From Oscillatoriaceae cyanobacterium Prado104 (lineage in GTDB: Bacteria; Cyanobacteriota; Cyanobacteriia; Cyanobacteriales; Microcoleaceae), in NCBI GenBank assembly GCA_025454405.1, contig JALOON010000018.1:1-64000 (forward strand): a DNA stretch of 64,000 nucleotides, in the 5' to 3' direction. The notes under the pieces are model-generated. The model had not been told where the DNA came from and ran no database searches. It worked only from the letters and a program-made list of their open reading frames with translations. The position numbers were made by a program, and so were the translations under genes. Position 1 is the stretch's first letter. Every line of letters begins with the position of its first letter. This document shows, in pieces, positions 29,726-38,459 of the stretch.

Positions 29726-30349
29726 ATGTCTTTACAATATATTAGCATCCCGCCCGCATCCGATCGACCGCCAATAGGTGCGATCGTCGCCTTGCACGGA
29801 TGGGGTGCCAACGCTCGCGATTTAGCATCTTTAACGCCGTTTTTCGACTTGCCAGATTATCAATTTATCTTTCCCGACGCGCCGTTTCCCCATCCCCAAG
29901 TACCGGGCGGCAAAATGTGGTACGACTTGCAAACCAACGATCCTCAGGGATTGCTAGAAAGCAGGCAATTGCTGGAGGAATTATTGCTGTCTCTAGAAAA
30001 CACTATAGCCGTACCTTTGTCTCGCACAATTTTAAGCGGATTTTCCCAAGGCGGAGCGATGGCCTTGGATGCGGGGTTAAATATGCCTCTGGCCGGTTTG
30101 ATTTGTTTGAGCGGCTATTTGCACTCTGCCGGGGGAGTTTCTCGAGATGTTGTGCCGCCAATTTTAATGGTGCACGGTACGCAAGATTCAGTTGTACCAG
30201 TGAGTTTGGCCCTCAAAGCCCGCGACACTTTGATCGCTGCTGGTGCGTCGGTACAGTACCGCGAGTTTAATATGGCGCACGAAATTCAACCGGAAGTTGT
30301 AAGTTTAATGCGAAGTTTTGTTGTAGAAACTGTGTCTAAATCGAATTAA
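29726..30349 (+). CDS. Alpha/beta hydrolase (carboxylesterase/phospholipase family)
   Basis: 207 residues from ATG 29726. The family signatures are complete: LHGWGANARDLASL (oxyanion region), FPDAPFPHPQVPGGKMWYDL, GFSQGGAMALDAG with nucleophile Ser107, LMVHGTQDSVVPV with the acid Asp, and MAHEIQPE with the His. It belongs to the YpfH/acyl-protein thioesterase-like group that hydrolyses short-chain or phospholipid esters. The frame is open upstream to 29597, but that part only translates the repeat block, so the later ATG is chosen. Substrate unknown. Confidence 0.92.
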   Translation: MSLQYISIPPASDRPPIGAIVALHGWGANARDLASLTPFFDLPDYQFIFPDAPFPHPQVPGGKMWYDLQTNDPQGLLESRQLLEELLLSLENTIAVPLSRTILSGFSQGGAMALDAGLNMPLAGLICLSGYLHSAGGVSRDVVPPILMVHGTQDSVVPVSLALKARDTLIAAGASVQYREFNMAHEIQPEVVSLMRSFVVETVSKSN

Positions 30350-30397
30350 AGGCTTAGGATAGAGAATGGCGGAACTCTAGGGCAGGGTAGAAAAAAG

Positions 30398-30610
30398 ATG
30401 AAAACTTTAACTAAAGCATCGCGCGATATTGCTGTACTTACTTCGGAAGACGTAGCAAAATTAGCAGTCCGTTTGGAGTCTGACGATTATACCGATCCTT
30501 TTGAAGGATTGAAAGATTGGCATTTGCTGCGCTCGCTGGCCTTTCAGCGGCCGGAGTTAGTTGAACCTTACCTCTACCTTCTCGATATGGAATCTTACGA
30601 CGAAGCTTAG
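30398..30610 (+). CDS. DUF2555 family protein
   Basis: 70 residues. TSEDVAKLAVRLESDDYTDP and FEGLKDWHLLRSLAFQRPEL, ending in VEPYLYLLDMESYDEA, are the DUF2555 hallmark, a small protein restricted to cyanobacteria and plastid-bearing lineages. Helical and soluble; function unknown. It precedes coaBC in the same direction with 259 bases between them, partly filled by a 12-bp tandem repeat. Confidence 0.9.
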   Translation: MKTLTKASRDIAVLTSEDVAKLAVRLESDDYTDPFEGLKDWHLLRSLAFQRPELVEPYLYLLDMESYDEA

Positions 30611-30689
30611 CTTGGAGGAGTTAGGAAAAAGTTAACAGCACATTTGTAACGGATTTAACTGATGGGTTGTGGGTTGTTGTTTTTTTGTT

Positions 30690-30737
30690 CTCAGTTCAAA
30701 TCTCAGTTCAAATCTCAGTTCAAATCTCAGTTCAAAT
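30690..30737. repeat. 12-bp tandem repeat (ctcagttcaaat)x4
   Basis: Four exact copies in the leader between the DUF2555 gene and coaBC. The 63-codon open frame over it (VQISVQIS...) is a by-product of the repeat. Confidence 0.9.
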
Positions 30738-30869
30738 TTTGGGCTGGCTTCAGCTTTTCTTAACTTCCGCTAAAGACAGGGGGAAAAATCGCGGATTTTG
30801 TAGGGGAATCGCGGCGAAACGATCGAGCGCTATTTCGCTGGCAGGAATAAATATTTAATCTCAAACAGC

Positions 30870-32147
30870 ATGAAGGGCAGGCGGGTTTTAATAGGAGTTA
30901 GCGGCGGGATTGCTGCTTATAAAGTTTGCGAAATAGTCTCAACTTTAGCAAAGGCTGGAGTTGAAGTCAGGGCAATCCTGACAGATGCTGCCCGAGAGTT
31001 TGTCACGCCTTTGACTTTTGCTACTTTGTGCCGCCACCCTGCATTTACTGACAAAGATTTCTGGCAAGCAAATCACGGCCGTCCTTTGCACGTTCAACTT
31101 GGAGAATGGGCCGAGATTTTTGCGATCGCCCCCCTGAGTGCGAATACTTTGGCTAAGTTGGCGGGGGGTTTTGCTGATAATTTACTGACTAATACTGTTT
31201 TGGCTTCTAATTGCCCGATTTTGCTCGCGCCGGCGATGAATACCGATATGTGGGAACAGCGGGCGGTACAGCGAAATTGGCAGGAAGTGCTGGCGGATGG
31301 GCGGTATCACGCGGCGCATCCGGGTACGGGAATTTTGGCTTGCGATCGCGCCGGTGCGGGTAGAATGGCAGAACCTTGCGAGATTTTACCGCATCTAGAA
31401 TCGCTGCTGCATACTAAGGGCGATCGGGATTTAGCGGGCAAGCGGGTGTTAATCTCTGCCGGAGGTACGCGGGAACACCTCGATCCGGTGAGGTTTATCG
31501 GCAATCCCTCGACGGGGAAAATGGGCGTAGCTGCAGCGCAAGCGGCACTGCACCGGGGAGCAGCAGTGACGCTGGTACATAGTATAACAGACCCGCAGCT
31601 TTTGGAGGCGGTGAAGGACGTTTCTCCAAAAATGCGGTTGGTGAGCGCTACCAACGCCGAGAGGATGCGGGAAGCGATGCTGGAGGCCTTTCCCGATGCG
31701 GATTTGACGGTGATGGCGGCTGCGGTAGCGGATGTGAGACCCGGTGAGTATTATAGTGAGAAATTGCCAAAGCGATCGCTCCCGAATGCTTTGCCTTTAA
31801 CGCCGGTAGGGGATATTGTTGCCGAGTTGGGAAAATTGAAACAACCGCATCAAAAATTAATCGGGTTTGCGGCACAAACTGGGGAGATTGTAGGGCCGGC
31901 TGTGGAGAAATTGCGGGCGAAGAGATTGGATGCGATCGTAGCAAATCCGATCGATAAAATAGGTGCGGGTTTTGGCAGCAATACGAATCAAGCGATATTA
32001 ATTGATGCGGCGGGCAAGCAAGTAGAAATAGCACCTTGCAGCAAGCTAGAAATGGCCCATCGGTTGTTTGATTTTGTGAGGGACGGACGATCGGTTTGTA
32101 GTGGGACTTCAGCCCCGATCGATCCCAAGTATCATAGAGAGGACTGA
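30870..32147 (+). CDS. coaBC: Bifunctional phosphopantothenoylcysteine decarboxylase / phosphopantothenate-cysteine ligase
   Basis: 425 residues, typical for CoaBC (Dfp). It joins cysteine to 4'-phosphopantothenate and decarboxylates the product to 4'-phosphopantetheine in coenzyme A synthesis. The N-terminal flavoprotein domain shows [16 protein letters not shown], active-site His74 in LHVQLGEW, the APAMNTDMW clamp, and Cys158 in [13 protein letters not shown]. The C-terminal ligase domain has [25 protein letters not shown] and the nucleotide-binding ATNAERM and AAVADVRP segments. Both halves look intact. Confidence 0.96.
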   Translation: MKGRRVLIGVSGGIAAYKVCEIVSTLAKAGVEVRAILTDAAREFVTPLTFATLCRHPAFTDKDFWQANHGRPLHVQLGEWAEIFAIAPLSANTLAKLAGGFADNLLTNTVLASNCPILLAPAMNTDMWEQRAVQRNWQEVLADGRYHAAHPGTGILACDRAGAGRMAEPCEILPHLESLLHTKGDRDLAGKRVLISAGGTREHLDPVRFIGNPSTGKMGVAAAQAALHRGAAVTLVHSITDPQLLEAVKDVSPKMRLVSATNAERMREAMLEAFPDADLTVMAAAVADVRPGEYYSEKLPKRSLPNALPLTPVGDIVAELGKLKQPHQKLIGFAAQTGEIVGPAVEKLRAKRLDAIVANPIDKIGAGFGSNTNQAILIDAAGKQVEIAPCSKLEMAHRLFDFVRDGRSVCSGTSAPIDPKYHRED

Positions 32148-32202
32148 AGTTCTGACAGCGAACTTTTGATGGCTGAAGTCCAGACTGTTAACTTGTAATT
32201 TA

Positions 32203-32589
32203 TTATAAATTAGCAAGTTCAGGGGACAATTCCGCTTCCACAAAATCCTGAGATTCCGAGTCAGCGGGCAATTCAATATCTGCAACAGTAATTTCTAGTT
32301 TAAATCCTAACGCTTCGAGCAGTTCGACAAAACTGTAAATTTCCGAACCGCCACTTTCTGCCAGCATTTTGTCAAGTTTTTCGTAAGATTTTTCCCCTAA
32401 TTCCGAAAGAGCATTTATCCCGATCTTAGCTGCAATTACTTTCCCGATCGCGCTTCTCAAAAGTTCGGGTTCTGGGTCTTTTTCTTCCAAGATAGCGCCG
32501 ATATAACCAGCAGCTTCTTCTGGATCTTTGAGAGATTCAATTAGGTACTCGCGGTAGCTATCACTCGTCGGTACGTTCGCGTTTTTCAT
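32203..32589 (-). CDS. HigA-like addiction-module antitoxin
   Basis: 128 residues. The first 85 fit the downstream-antidote type: SYREYLIESLKDPEEAAGYI, GAILEEKDPEPELLRSAIGK, GINALSELGEKS. Unusually, after the HTH it has about 35 acidic residues (PADSESQDFVEAELSPELANL). It would bind and silence the toxin encoded just upstream. The toxin and antitoxin genes overlap by 29 bases, with the toxin first, as in higBA-type modules. Confidence 0.82.
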   Translation of the reverse strand: MKNANVPTSDSYREYLIESLKDPEEAAGYIGAILEEKDPEPELLRSAIGKVIAAKIGINALSELGEKSYEKLDKMLAESGGSEIYSFVELLEALGFKLEITVADIELPADSESQDFVEAELSPELANL

Positions 32590-32905
32590 AATCTTTCCAG
32601 TAAGCTATTGCTTGTCGAATGTCTTTTTCTTGAGTGCTGTTATCTCCGGCTATCAAGATGAGTACAATTGTCAACCCAACTTGTCCGAAATAGATGCGGT
32701 AGCCAGGACCATAATTAATTCTGAGTTCAAAAACTCCTTCTCCTACTGACTTGACATCTCCGAGATTGCCTTGTTCAACTCGATCGAGCCTAGACTTGAT
32801 TCTAACTCTGACATTCCGATCGCGGAGAGAATCAAGCCACTCAGTGAATGGAAATTTGCCCTCTTGCGTACAGTAACGTCGAATTTCCCTGGGTGGTACT
32901 TCCAT
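32561..32905 (-). CDS. RelE/ParE-superfamily toxin (HigB/Gp49-like)
   Basis: 114 residues. REIRRYCTQEGKFPFTEWLD, SLRDRNVRVRIKSRLDRVEQ, GNLGDVKSVGEGVFELRINY and GPGYRIYFGQ are the family pattern of the phage-derived Gp49-like/addiction-module killer protein. Such proteins cut mRNA at the ribosome. The basic and aromatic residues of that fold (Arg in ELRINYGPGYRIYF) are present, so the toxin appears intact. First gene of the toxin-antitoxin operon. Confidence 0.88.
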   Translation of the reverse strand: MEVPPREIRRYCTQEGKFPFTEWLDSLRDRNVRVRIKSRLDRVEQGNLGDVKSVGEGVFELRINYGPGYRIYFGQVGLTIVLILIAGDNSTQEKDIRQAIAYWKDYEKRERTDE

Positions 32906-33052
32906 AATTTTATCGCATTCGATCGACTATTTCTACAATAATGGCAATGGACACCGCATTTAGCGGTCAAATCATACTTAAGACAGAGGCGATCTCTCGA
33001 CTTGAGAGTCTAGGTTGTGTCAGGCAATTTCGATTAAAACAGGGGATCGTAA

Positions 33053-33523
33053 ATGAATTTAAAATCGATCGCAAAAACCAATCTACTATGCGGCAGCCTG
33101 ATAATTACTCTGGGATTGCAAGCACTTCCAGCAGCAGCGGAAGCAGTCACCGACGCGCAAGTTACCGCCCTCGTAGAAGCCCTGCGACAAGCCGCGCCAC
33201 CGCAAGCAGCAAATGACGGAATGTACAGTCAGTGGCAAGTTTTACCGGGCAACATTTCCCGCTGGGCAAAATTCTGTACCAAACAAGATTTAACACCGCA
33301 ACAATTCGAGGCCGACGCGACAAAAGCCAGAACGATTGTGACTTGTATCGTGCGCGATTTGCTGCGCGATGAATACAAAGCTAGCAGCAACAATGAATTA
33401 ACTGCTGTCCGCCGATCCGCTTGCTGGTGGATGACAGGAGAATCGGCAGCTTGCAAAAGCGGCGCAACTGCTACTTATGCCGATAAAGTAGTCAGTGTTT
33501 ACCAGCAGCAGCGGAAAAAATAA
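33053..33523 (+). CDS. Exported small protein of unknown function
   Basis: 156 residues with a clear signal peptide (SIAKTNLLCGSLIITLGLQA then LPAAAEA, cleavage likely after AAA-E). The mature part is about 125 residues, helical, with three Cys (FCTKQ, VTCIVRD, SACWW, AACKS region), which could form disulphides in the periplasm. A GGGG-type ribosome site lies seven bases before ATG 33053. No named family recognised; similar small secreted proteins occur in other filamentous cyanobacteria (recollection). Confidence 0.75.
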   Translation: MNLKSIAKTNLLCGSLIITLGLQALPAAAEAVTDAQVTALVEALRQAAPPQAANDGMYSQWQVLPGNISRWAKFCTKQDLTPQQFEADATKARTIVTCIVRDLLRDEYKASSNNELTAVRRSACWWMTGESAACKSGATATYADKVVSVYQQQRKK

Positions 33524-33540
33524 GTTCGATATCTATAATC

Positions 33541-33722
33541 TGTAAGGTGCGCAATGCGCACCCTGCATATTTGAGTTATAGATATAGTAGGGATTTTGAC
33601 GATCGCAAGCGGGGACGCTCGCACTAATAATAGCTCAAAATTCAAAACTCAAAATTCAAAACTCAAAACTCCTTCTGTCTTTAACTCAAAACTCAAAATT
33701 CAAAACTCAAAACTCCTTACCA
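33541..33722. repeat. Composite of three interspersed repeats
   Basis: In order: a gtaaggtgcgcaatgcgcaccc palindrome (33543-33564), the gcaagcggggacgctcgc hairpin (33605-33622), and a GAGTTTTGA-type block (33632-33722) with a caactgtcaact tail. It separates the exported protein gene from the convergent Hsp70-like gene. Confidence 0.8.
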
Positions 33723-33734
33723 ACTGTCAACTGT

Positions 33735-35324
33735 TTAACTTAACTGCACGACAGGTTTATCGTCTAATAGAGTTTCATTTGTCAGTAAATCTTCGACACT
33801 GATGCGCAAAAAGCGGCGGTCATCAACGCGAAAGAAAATTTTGATTCGATCGCTCCCAGGATACCCCGGCGGCGTTAATTGCGCGATACTGCGAGCGCCA
33901 TCTTTGTCATTTAAAGGCTGCACCGATGTTTTACCTGCGAGTTGCTTGGTAATCAATCTGTCGCCGTCAAAATATATTTCAGTGCCGCCAGTTTCCGCAC
34001 CCAATTCGCCGATAATTAATTCAATACTCGGCTGATTTTCTACGGAAGCACCCAAGACTAATTCTACCGGTTCGCTCATCGGATAAGACTGGCCGGATTT
34101 AATCAAACTGTGCCAACTGTGGCAATTTTCCCGGCGGTTCCAGTAGCGAATTCCGTAACTGTGATAGAGAAAATCTTTGACTTCAACGCCTTGACCCAGT
34201 TGCAGGGCACCGCGGGCGATCGCCTCAAAAGGTTTGTCGCAGCGAATTTTTGCTGTGTCGAAATACTGCTGCACCCAACGCTGCACGGCGGGAATTTGAA
34301 CAGTGCCGCCGACTAGCAAAACTGCATCGATGTCGCCTATTTCTAAACCTTGACGGCGCGCTTGCTGCAATACTTGAGTCATGCACTCGTCGAGGTTGTC
34401 AAAAAACTGATGTTCGGCAAGGATCGATTCAAATCGATCGCGCTCTAATTCTAATTCGTAACTCTCAAAGTTGGCATCGTCAAAAAAAACTTCCGTCGCT
34501 TTTGATTGCAAAGACAACTGAATTTTTAAGCGTTCTGACAGCCGAGTTGTTATCGGAGACTTGCGCAAGCCTTTGTTTTTTTCAAAATAATCTGCCAGCC
34601 AATTGTCAATATCGGAACCGCCTAAATTTTGTCCGGCTTTCGCCAAAACGCGAGCCATTTTGGCTTGTTGTCCCGAACTTTCCGCCAGCATTTTTTCGCC
34701 CCATTTGAGAATAAAACCGAGGGGTTTCTTACTAGAGGAAGCGTCCAAACGCACCAAAGAAAGGTCGAGAGTGCCGCCGCCAAAATCAATTACTAACAGA
34801 ATTTCGCGATCGGCCAAACCGTAACCCAAAGCAGCCGCCGTCGGTTCGTCTAACATCCGCACCTGTTCTACTTGCAAAGATTGAGACAGTTTGCCCAACC
34901 AATTTCGGTAGGCTTCAAAACTATCTACCGGAACAGTAAAAACTAAAGAATCTACGGGTAAAGGAAGTTCCCGAATTGAGGTAACAACTTGCCTTAAAAA
35001 CCACTCGCCAACCCGTTCAAAAGTAACAAGTTGCCCGTCAAGTTCCGGCAAGAAACCTTGAACCGGAGTGCCAATTCCCCGCTTGAAATTGCGGAAAAAT
35101 CGCGAATCCGCAGCCAAATCAAGACCTTTGTCGCGAACTTGCTGGCCGAGTACGATCCGATCTCGGGCAGCGTTCTCAACATAGAGCAAACTGGGAATTA
35201 GGGGCGGATTTTGAGCCGAGATTGTCGAGAGTCCCGGCAGTTTTAAAGTTTCGGGCTGCTGGAGGGCTTGATTCCAGCGAGCGACAACGGTGTTGCTAGT
35301 TCCAAAGTCAATTGCGATCGCCAT
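33735..35324 (-). CDS. Hsp70-family (DnaK-like) ATPase
   Basis: 529 residues. Residues 1-400 are an actin-fold Hsp70 ATPase domain: AIDFGTSNTVVARWN (phosphate 1), VFTVPVDSFEAYRNWL, DEPTAAALGYGL (connect 1), LLVIDFGGGTLDLSLVRLD (phosphate 2), DAVLLVGGTVQIPAVQRWV (adenosine). The C-terminal 130 residues are a reduced, beta-rich substrate-like region much shorter than in DnaK. It resembles YegD-type atypical Hsp70 proteins. No DnaJ or GrpE gene is nearby. It is divergent from the DUF3696 ATPase gene. Confidence 0.9.
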   Translation of the reverse strand: MAIAIDFGTSNTVVARWNQALQQPETLKLPGLSTISAQNPPLIPSLLYVENAARDRIVLGQQVRDKGLDLAADSRFFRNFKRGIGTPVQGFLPELDGQLVTFERVGEWFLRQVVTSIRELPLPVDSLVFTVPVDSFEAYRNWLGKLSQSLQVEQVRMLDEPTAAALGYGLADREILLVIDFGGGTLDLSLVRLDASSSKKPLGFILKWGEKMLAESSGQQAKMARVLAKAGQNLGGSDIDNWLADYFEKNKGLRKSPITTRLSERLKIQLSLQSKATEVFFDDANFESYELELERDRFESILAEHQFFDNLDECMTQVLQQARRQGLEIGDIDAVLLVGGTVQIPAVQRWVQQYFDTAKIRCDKPFEAIARGALQLGQGVEVKDFLYHSYGIRYWNRRENCHSWHSLIKSGQSYPMSEPVELVLGASVENQPSIELIIGELGAETGGTEIYFDGDRLITKQLAGKTSVQPLNDKDGARSIAQLTPPGYPGSDRIKIFFRVDDRRFLRISVEDLLTNETLLDDKPVVQLS

Positions 35325-35398
35325 TCAACAAAAATACATAGCTACTTAAGATTAGATTATATTATGGTATTTAGAGGCGCAAATGCAAATATAAGATT

Positions 35399-36730
35399 AT
35401 GACTCAATCCACTTCCTATACGATCGATAACAAAGAGCCTGTATCAGGAATTACTGAAATTGCAGTATGCGGGTACAAGTCTATTTATGAAGAGTGCCGG
35501 ATTGAAGTGCGATCGCTCACTATTCTAGCCGGTGCCAACAGTTCTGGTAAATCTAGCATCATGCAGCCGCTATTGCTGGTGAAACAGACGCTAGAAGCCC
35601 CTTACGATCCGGGTGGTTTGAAACTTGACGGACCGAATGTTAAGTTTACATCCGCAGAACAAATATTGTCTAAACTGTCACCTGAAAAATACAACGATGA
35701 GTTTTATGTTAGGGTTAATCTAGAGAGAAATAATTTTTTGAAAAGCGTTTTCAGCAAGCAGCCCAAACCTGGTATTAGAATTATTAAGGCAATTTACTGT
35801 TTTCCTGACAGCGATAAAATTATTACTATTTATCCGGGAATGCGACATCAAGAAGCGATCGAGGTTCTTCCCGAAGACTTGGCGGAAAATTACTATACCT
35901 TATTAGATAATATTGAGGAAGATCCGCCACTATGGAAAGTGAGTAATGTCCGAGGCTTTTTAGATTTGCAACTTGGTGACAGTCAATTGGATTCATCCCA
36001 TTTGGCAGGAAACTTTCAAAAACACATTCGCCAAATAATTCACGTTCCCGGATCGAGAGGCAATCCAGAACGCACCTACAATATCGCAGCATTTGGCAGT
36101 GAATTTACTGGGATTTTTGAAAATTATGTTGCTAGTATCGTTAATTACTGGCAAGAAACTAAGGACGATCGACTGATAAAATTGGGTCAAGCTTTAGAAT
36201 TTTTGGGACTTAACTGGAAAGTTGCAGCCAGACAGGTTAATGACGTACAAATTGAACTGTTAGTAGGTCGTTTATCTCGCCCCGGCTTGGCAAGCGATAT
36301 GCTAAGCATTGCTGATGTTGGCTTTGGGGTATCGCAAACTTTGCCTGTTTTAGTTGCCTTGCTTGTAGCACAACCAGGACAATTAGTTTATCTAGAACAA
36401 CCGGAAATTCACTTGCACCCTCGCGCTCAAGCTGCTTTAGCAGAGATATTAGTTGATGCTGCAAATCGAGGCGTGCGAGTAGTTATAGAAACTCACAGCG
36501 AATTGCTGCTTTTAGCAGTTCAATCGTTAGTTGCGGAGGGGAAAATATTGCCGGATTTAGTCAAACTTCACTGGTTTAAACGGCGCGATGATGGTGTTAC
36601 AGAAGTCAGCAGTGCCGACTTAGACGAAACGGGAGCTTTTGGAGAGTGGCCGGAAGATTTTGGCGATGTTTCCTTGCATCTAGAAAACCGTTATTTGGAC
36701 GCAGCCGAAGCTGTTTTGTGGAAGCGTTAA
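35399..36730 (+). CDS. AAA15/21 (OLD/SMC-like) ATPase with DUF3696
   Basis: 443 residues. Walker A is ILAGANSSGKSSIMQPLLL near residue 45. An ABC-like signature region (SIADVGFGVSQTLPVLVALL), Walker B (LVYLEQPEIHLHPRAQAALA) and H-loop (VVIETHSELLLLAVQ) follow. The C-terminal DETGAFGEWPEDFGDVSLHL is the DUF3696 signature. Such ATPases are typically followed by a small PIN-like partner gene and are regarded as likely defence modules. Here the partner begins two bases after the stop but is deleted internally (36732-36964), so the pair is probably no longer functional. Confidence 0.88.
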   Translation: MTQSTSYTIDNKEPVSGITEIAVCGYKSIYEECRIEVRSLTILAGANSSGKSSIMQPLLLVKQTLEAPYDPGGLKLDGPNVKFTSAEQILSKLSPEKYNDEFYVRVNLERNNFLKSVFSKQPKPGIRIIKAIYCFPDSDKIITIYPGMRHQEAIEVLPEDLAENYYTLLDNIEEDPPLWKVSNVRGFLDLQLGDSQLDSSHLAGNFQKHIRQIIHVPGSRGNPERTYNIAAFGSEFTGIFENYVASIVNYWQETKDDRLIKLGQALEFLGLNWKVAARQVNDVQIELLVGRLSRPGLASDMLSIADVGFGVSQTLPVLVALLVAQPGQLVYLEQPEIHLHPRAQAALAEILVDAANRGVRVVIETHSELLLLAVQSLVAEGKILPDLVKLHWFKRRDDGVTEVSSADLDETGAFGEWPEDFGDVSLHLENRYLDAAEAVLWKR

Positions 36731-36731
36731 G

Positions 36732-36964
36732 ATGGCAGATAAAGTTTCCAAACGCTTGGTAATTGATGCTTCTATCGCATCGTAATTTCGCTCGATAATA
36801 AAGTCAGAAAATGTTTTGCTAAAGTAGCATTACAGGTTGACGAACTTAAAGATATTATATGGGTAAATCCAGCCGAAATAGCAGAAAATTCTATTGATTG
36901 GTTGCAAAACGGCGCTGAGTCCGAAATAGAACGATCGCTCGGATTTCAGCAGACAACAGAGTAA
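36732..36964 (+). pseudogene. Internally deleted PIN-like partner of the DUF3696 ATPase
   Basis: The first frame reads MADKVSKRLVIDASIAS then stops. Shifting frame at about 36778 gives IVISLDNKVRKCFAKVALQV, continuing to LQNGAESEIERSLGFQQTTE and a stop at 36962-36964. The two pieces look like the start (VIDAS, first PIN Asp) and end (ISLDN) of one protein of about 180 residues with some 90 residues lost between them. From family knowledge, DUF3696 ATPases are often followed by such a gene. The deletion also destroyed the frame. Confidence 0.75.
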
Positions 36965-37066
36965 ATTAAATCTGCGCCAATTTTACAAGTGGCATAATGC
37001 CCGTCTTCGGACTCCTCACAAGCTTTTATCTTAAAGCTCACTCACTTGTCAACAGGAGTGCGAACC

Positions 37067-37756
37067 ATGCCCGACAGTCGCTCTCGCAAAACAGCGTTAT
37101 TGGCTCTCATACTGCTTGTCCCTGCTGCCAGCATTAGTATAGTAATTAACTTGTATGTTGCTACAGCAATTTGGGGACAAATCCTGTCATTTTTGTGTCA
37201 GGTTTGGTTGCTGGTTTTTCCGATCGCCTGGAGTATTGCAGTCGATCGCTCTCAATTCCATTTCTCCAAACCCAAGTTTCAAGAATTGCTGGTTGGTTTG
37301 CTCTTGGGAATTTTAATGTTTGTCGCAATTATCGGTGTTTACAGCCTGTTCGCTCGAGGTGCGATCGATCCTGCAATTGCCAAAGAAAAAGCACAGCTAT
37401 TGGGTATCAACAACCCTACTATTTACTTAATTGTTTCAGCATATTTCGTGTTAATCAACTCCTTAATTGAAGAATTTACCTGGCGGTGGTTTGTTGGCAA
37501 CAAATGTCAGATTTTGGTGCCGGGAACGGGTGCAATATTTCTGAGTTCGCTCTTGTTTGCGATCCATCACATCTTTGTACTCGCAGCTTACAGCAAAGGT
37601 TGGGTTGTAATTTTAGGTTCGTTAGCTGTATTTACTGCTGGAGTAATTTGGTCGCAATGTTACTTGACTTATCGATCGCTTTGGGCTAGTTATATCAGTC
37701 ACGCGATCGCGGATTTGGCGCTGGGAATTATTGCTTGGCAAATCCTGTTTAGCTAG
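37067..37756 (+). CDS. CPBP-family intramembrane glutamic endopeptidase
   Basis: 229 residues from ATG 37067 (AGGAG about nine bases upstream; TTG 37046 is open). Six or seven hydrophobic segments are visible. The CPBP/Abi motifs are present: motif 1 NSLIEEFTWRWFV (EExxxR variant, EEFTWR), motif 2 FLSSLLFAIHHIF with FxxxH, and motif 3 SLWASYISHAIADLALG with HxxxD. Relatives cleave prenylated proteins (Rce1) or process membrane peptides. Substrate unknown. Confidence 0.9.
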   Translation: MPDSRSRKTALLALILLVPAASISIVINLYVATAIWGQILSFLCQVWLLVFPIAWSIAVDRSQFHFSKPKFQELLVGLLLGILMFVAIIGVYSLFARGAIDPAIAKEKAQLLGINNPTIYLIVSAYFVLINSLIEEFTWRWFVGNKCQILVPGTGAIFLSSLLFAIHHIFVLAAYSKGWVVILGSLAVFTAGVIWSQCYLTYRSLWASYISHAIADLALGIIAWQILFS

Positions 37757-37863
37757 CTACTTTTTCATGCAAATTATACCAAATTATGTATTTTTCTTGC
37801 TTTCAATTGAGGTAAAATCCGAAGGAAATGTTTTTTAGAAATCTCTAATTAGAGATACAACCG

Positions 37864-38307
37864 ATGAATCTGCCTTCTTTCTTGTGGTTGTGGAAAATAG
37901 CGGCTTGGTCAATGGGTTTTTCCCTATTAGCATACCTGCTGCTGGCTGTTACTGGAACGTGGATGTTTGCCGCCCGCAATACGAAACAGCCGCGCCCAAA
38001 ATGGCTGCGCCCGTTTCATTTAGCGACTGGTACGGTAATGGCAACTTTGGTAATTTTACTGCTAGGAATCGGTCTAGTCGGTACGCTGGGATATTACGGA
38101 AATTTAGGTCATTCTGCTCATTTACCGGCCGGGTTAGCTGTGGTTGCTTTGGTGTTAGTTTCTGTTGCCAGCGGTTTGCAAATCAGTCCGAAAAATCCTT
38201 GGGCGCGCCCCCTTCACATCGGTACTAATATACTTTTATTTGCGGGATTTGCTATAGTTTTGCTGACAGGATGGACGATCGTCCAAAAGTATTTACCGAA
38301 AGTTTGA
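37864..38307 (+). CDS. DUF4079 membrane protein
   Basis: 147 residues with four transmembrane helices (WSMGFSLLAYLLLAVTG; GTVMATLVILLLGIGLVG; LPAGLAVVALVLVSVASGL; GTNILLFAGFAIVLLTGW). Conserved His residues at helix ends (RPFHLATG, GHSAHLPAG, RPLHIGTN) are typical of DUF4079, a cyanobacterial/plastid family resembling cytochrome b561-type proteins, so haem binding is possible but unproven. Confidence 0.83.
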   Translation: MNLPSFLWLWKIAAWSMGFSLLAYLLLAVTGTWMFAARNTKQPRPKWLRPFHLATGTVMATLVILLLGIGLVGTLGYYGNLGHSAHLPAGLAVVALVLVSVASGLQISPKNPWARPLHIGTNILLFAGFAIVLLTGWTIVQKYLPKV

Positions 38308-38330
38308 AATCTCTATAAGGTTCGTAGATA

Positions 38331-38459
38331 ACTGGTTCCCAGGCTGTGCCTGGGAACCCAGATCTAGAGGCTCTGCCTCGCGATTTGAGGTATTTAACTG
38401 GTTCCCAGGCTGTGCCTGGGAACCCAGATCTAGAGGCTCTGCCTCGCGAGTTGAGGTAT
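38331..38459. repeat. 66-bp direct repeat with palindromes
   Basis: Two copies 66 bp apart (38331 and 38397), each made of ggttcccaggctgtgcctgg(gaacc) and a gaggctctgcctcgcga hairpin. The second copy runs into the next gene and provides its last codons and stop. Confidence 0.9.

Noticed and set aside
30667..30858. 63-codon frame with VQIS repeats
   Set aside because: It is an artefact of the exact 12-bp tandem repeat in the coaBC leader.
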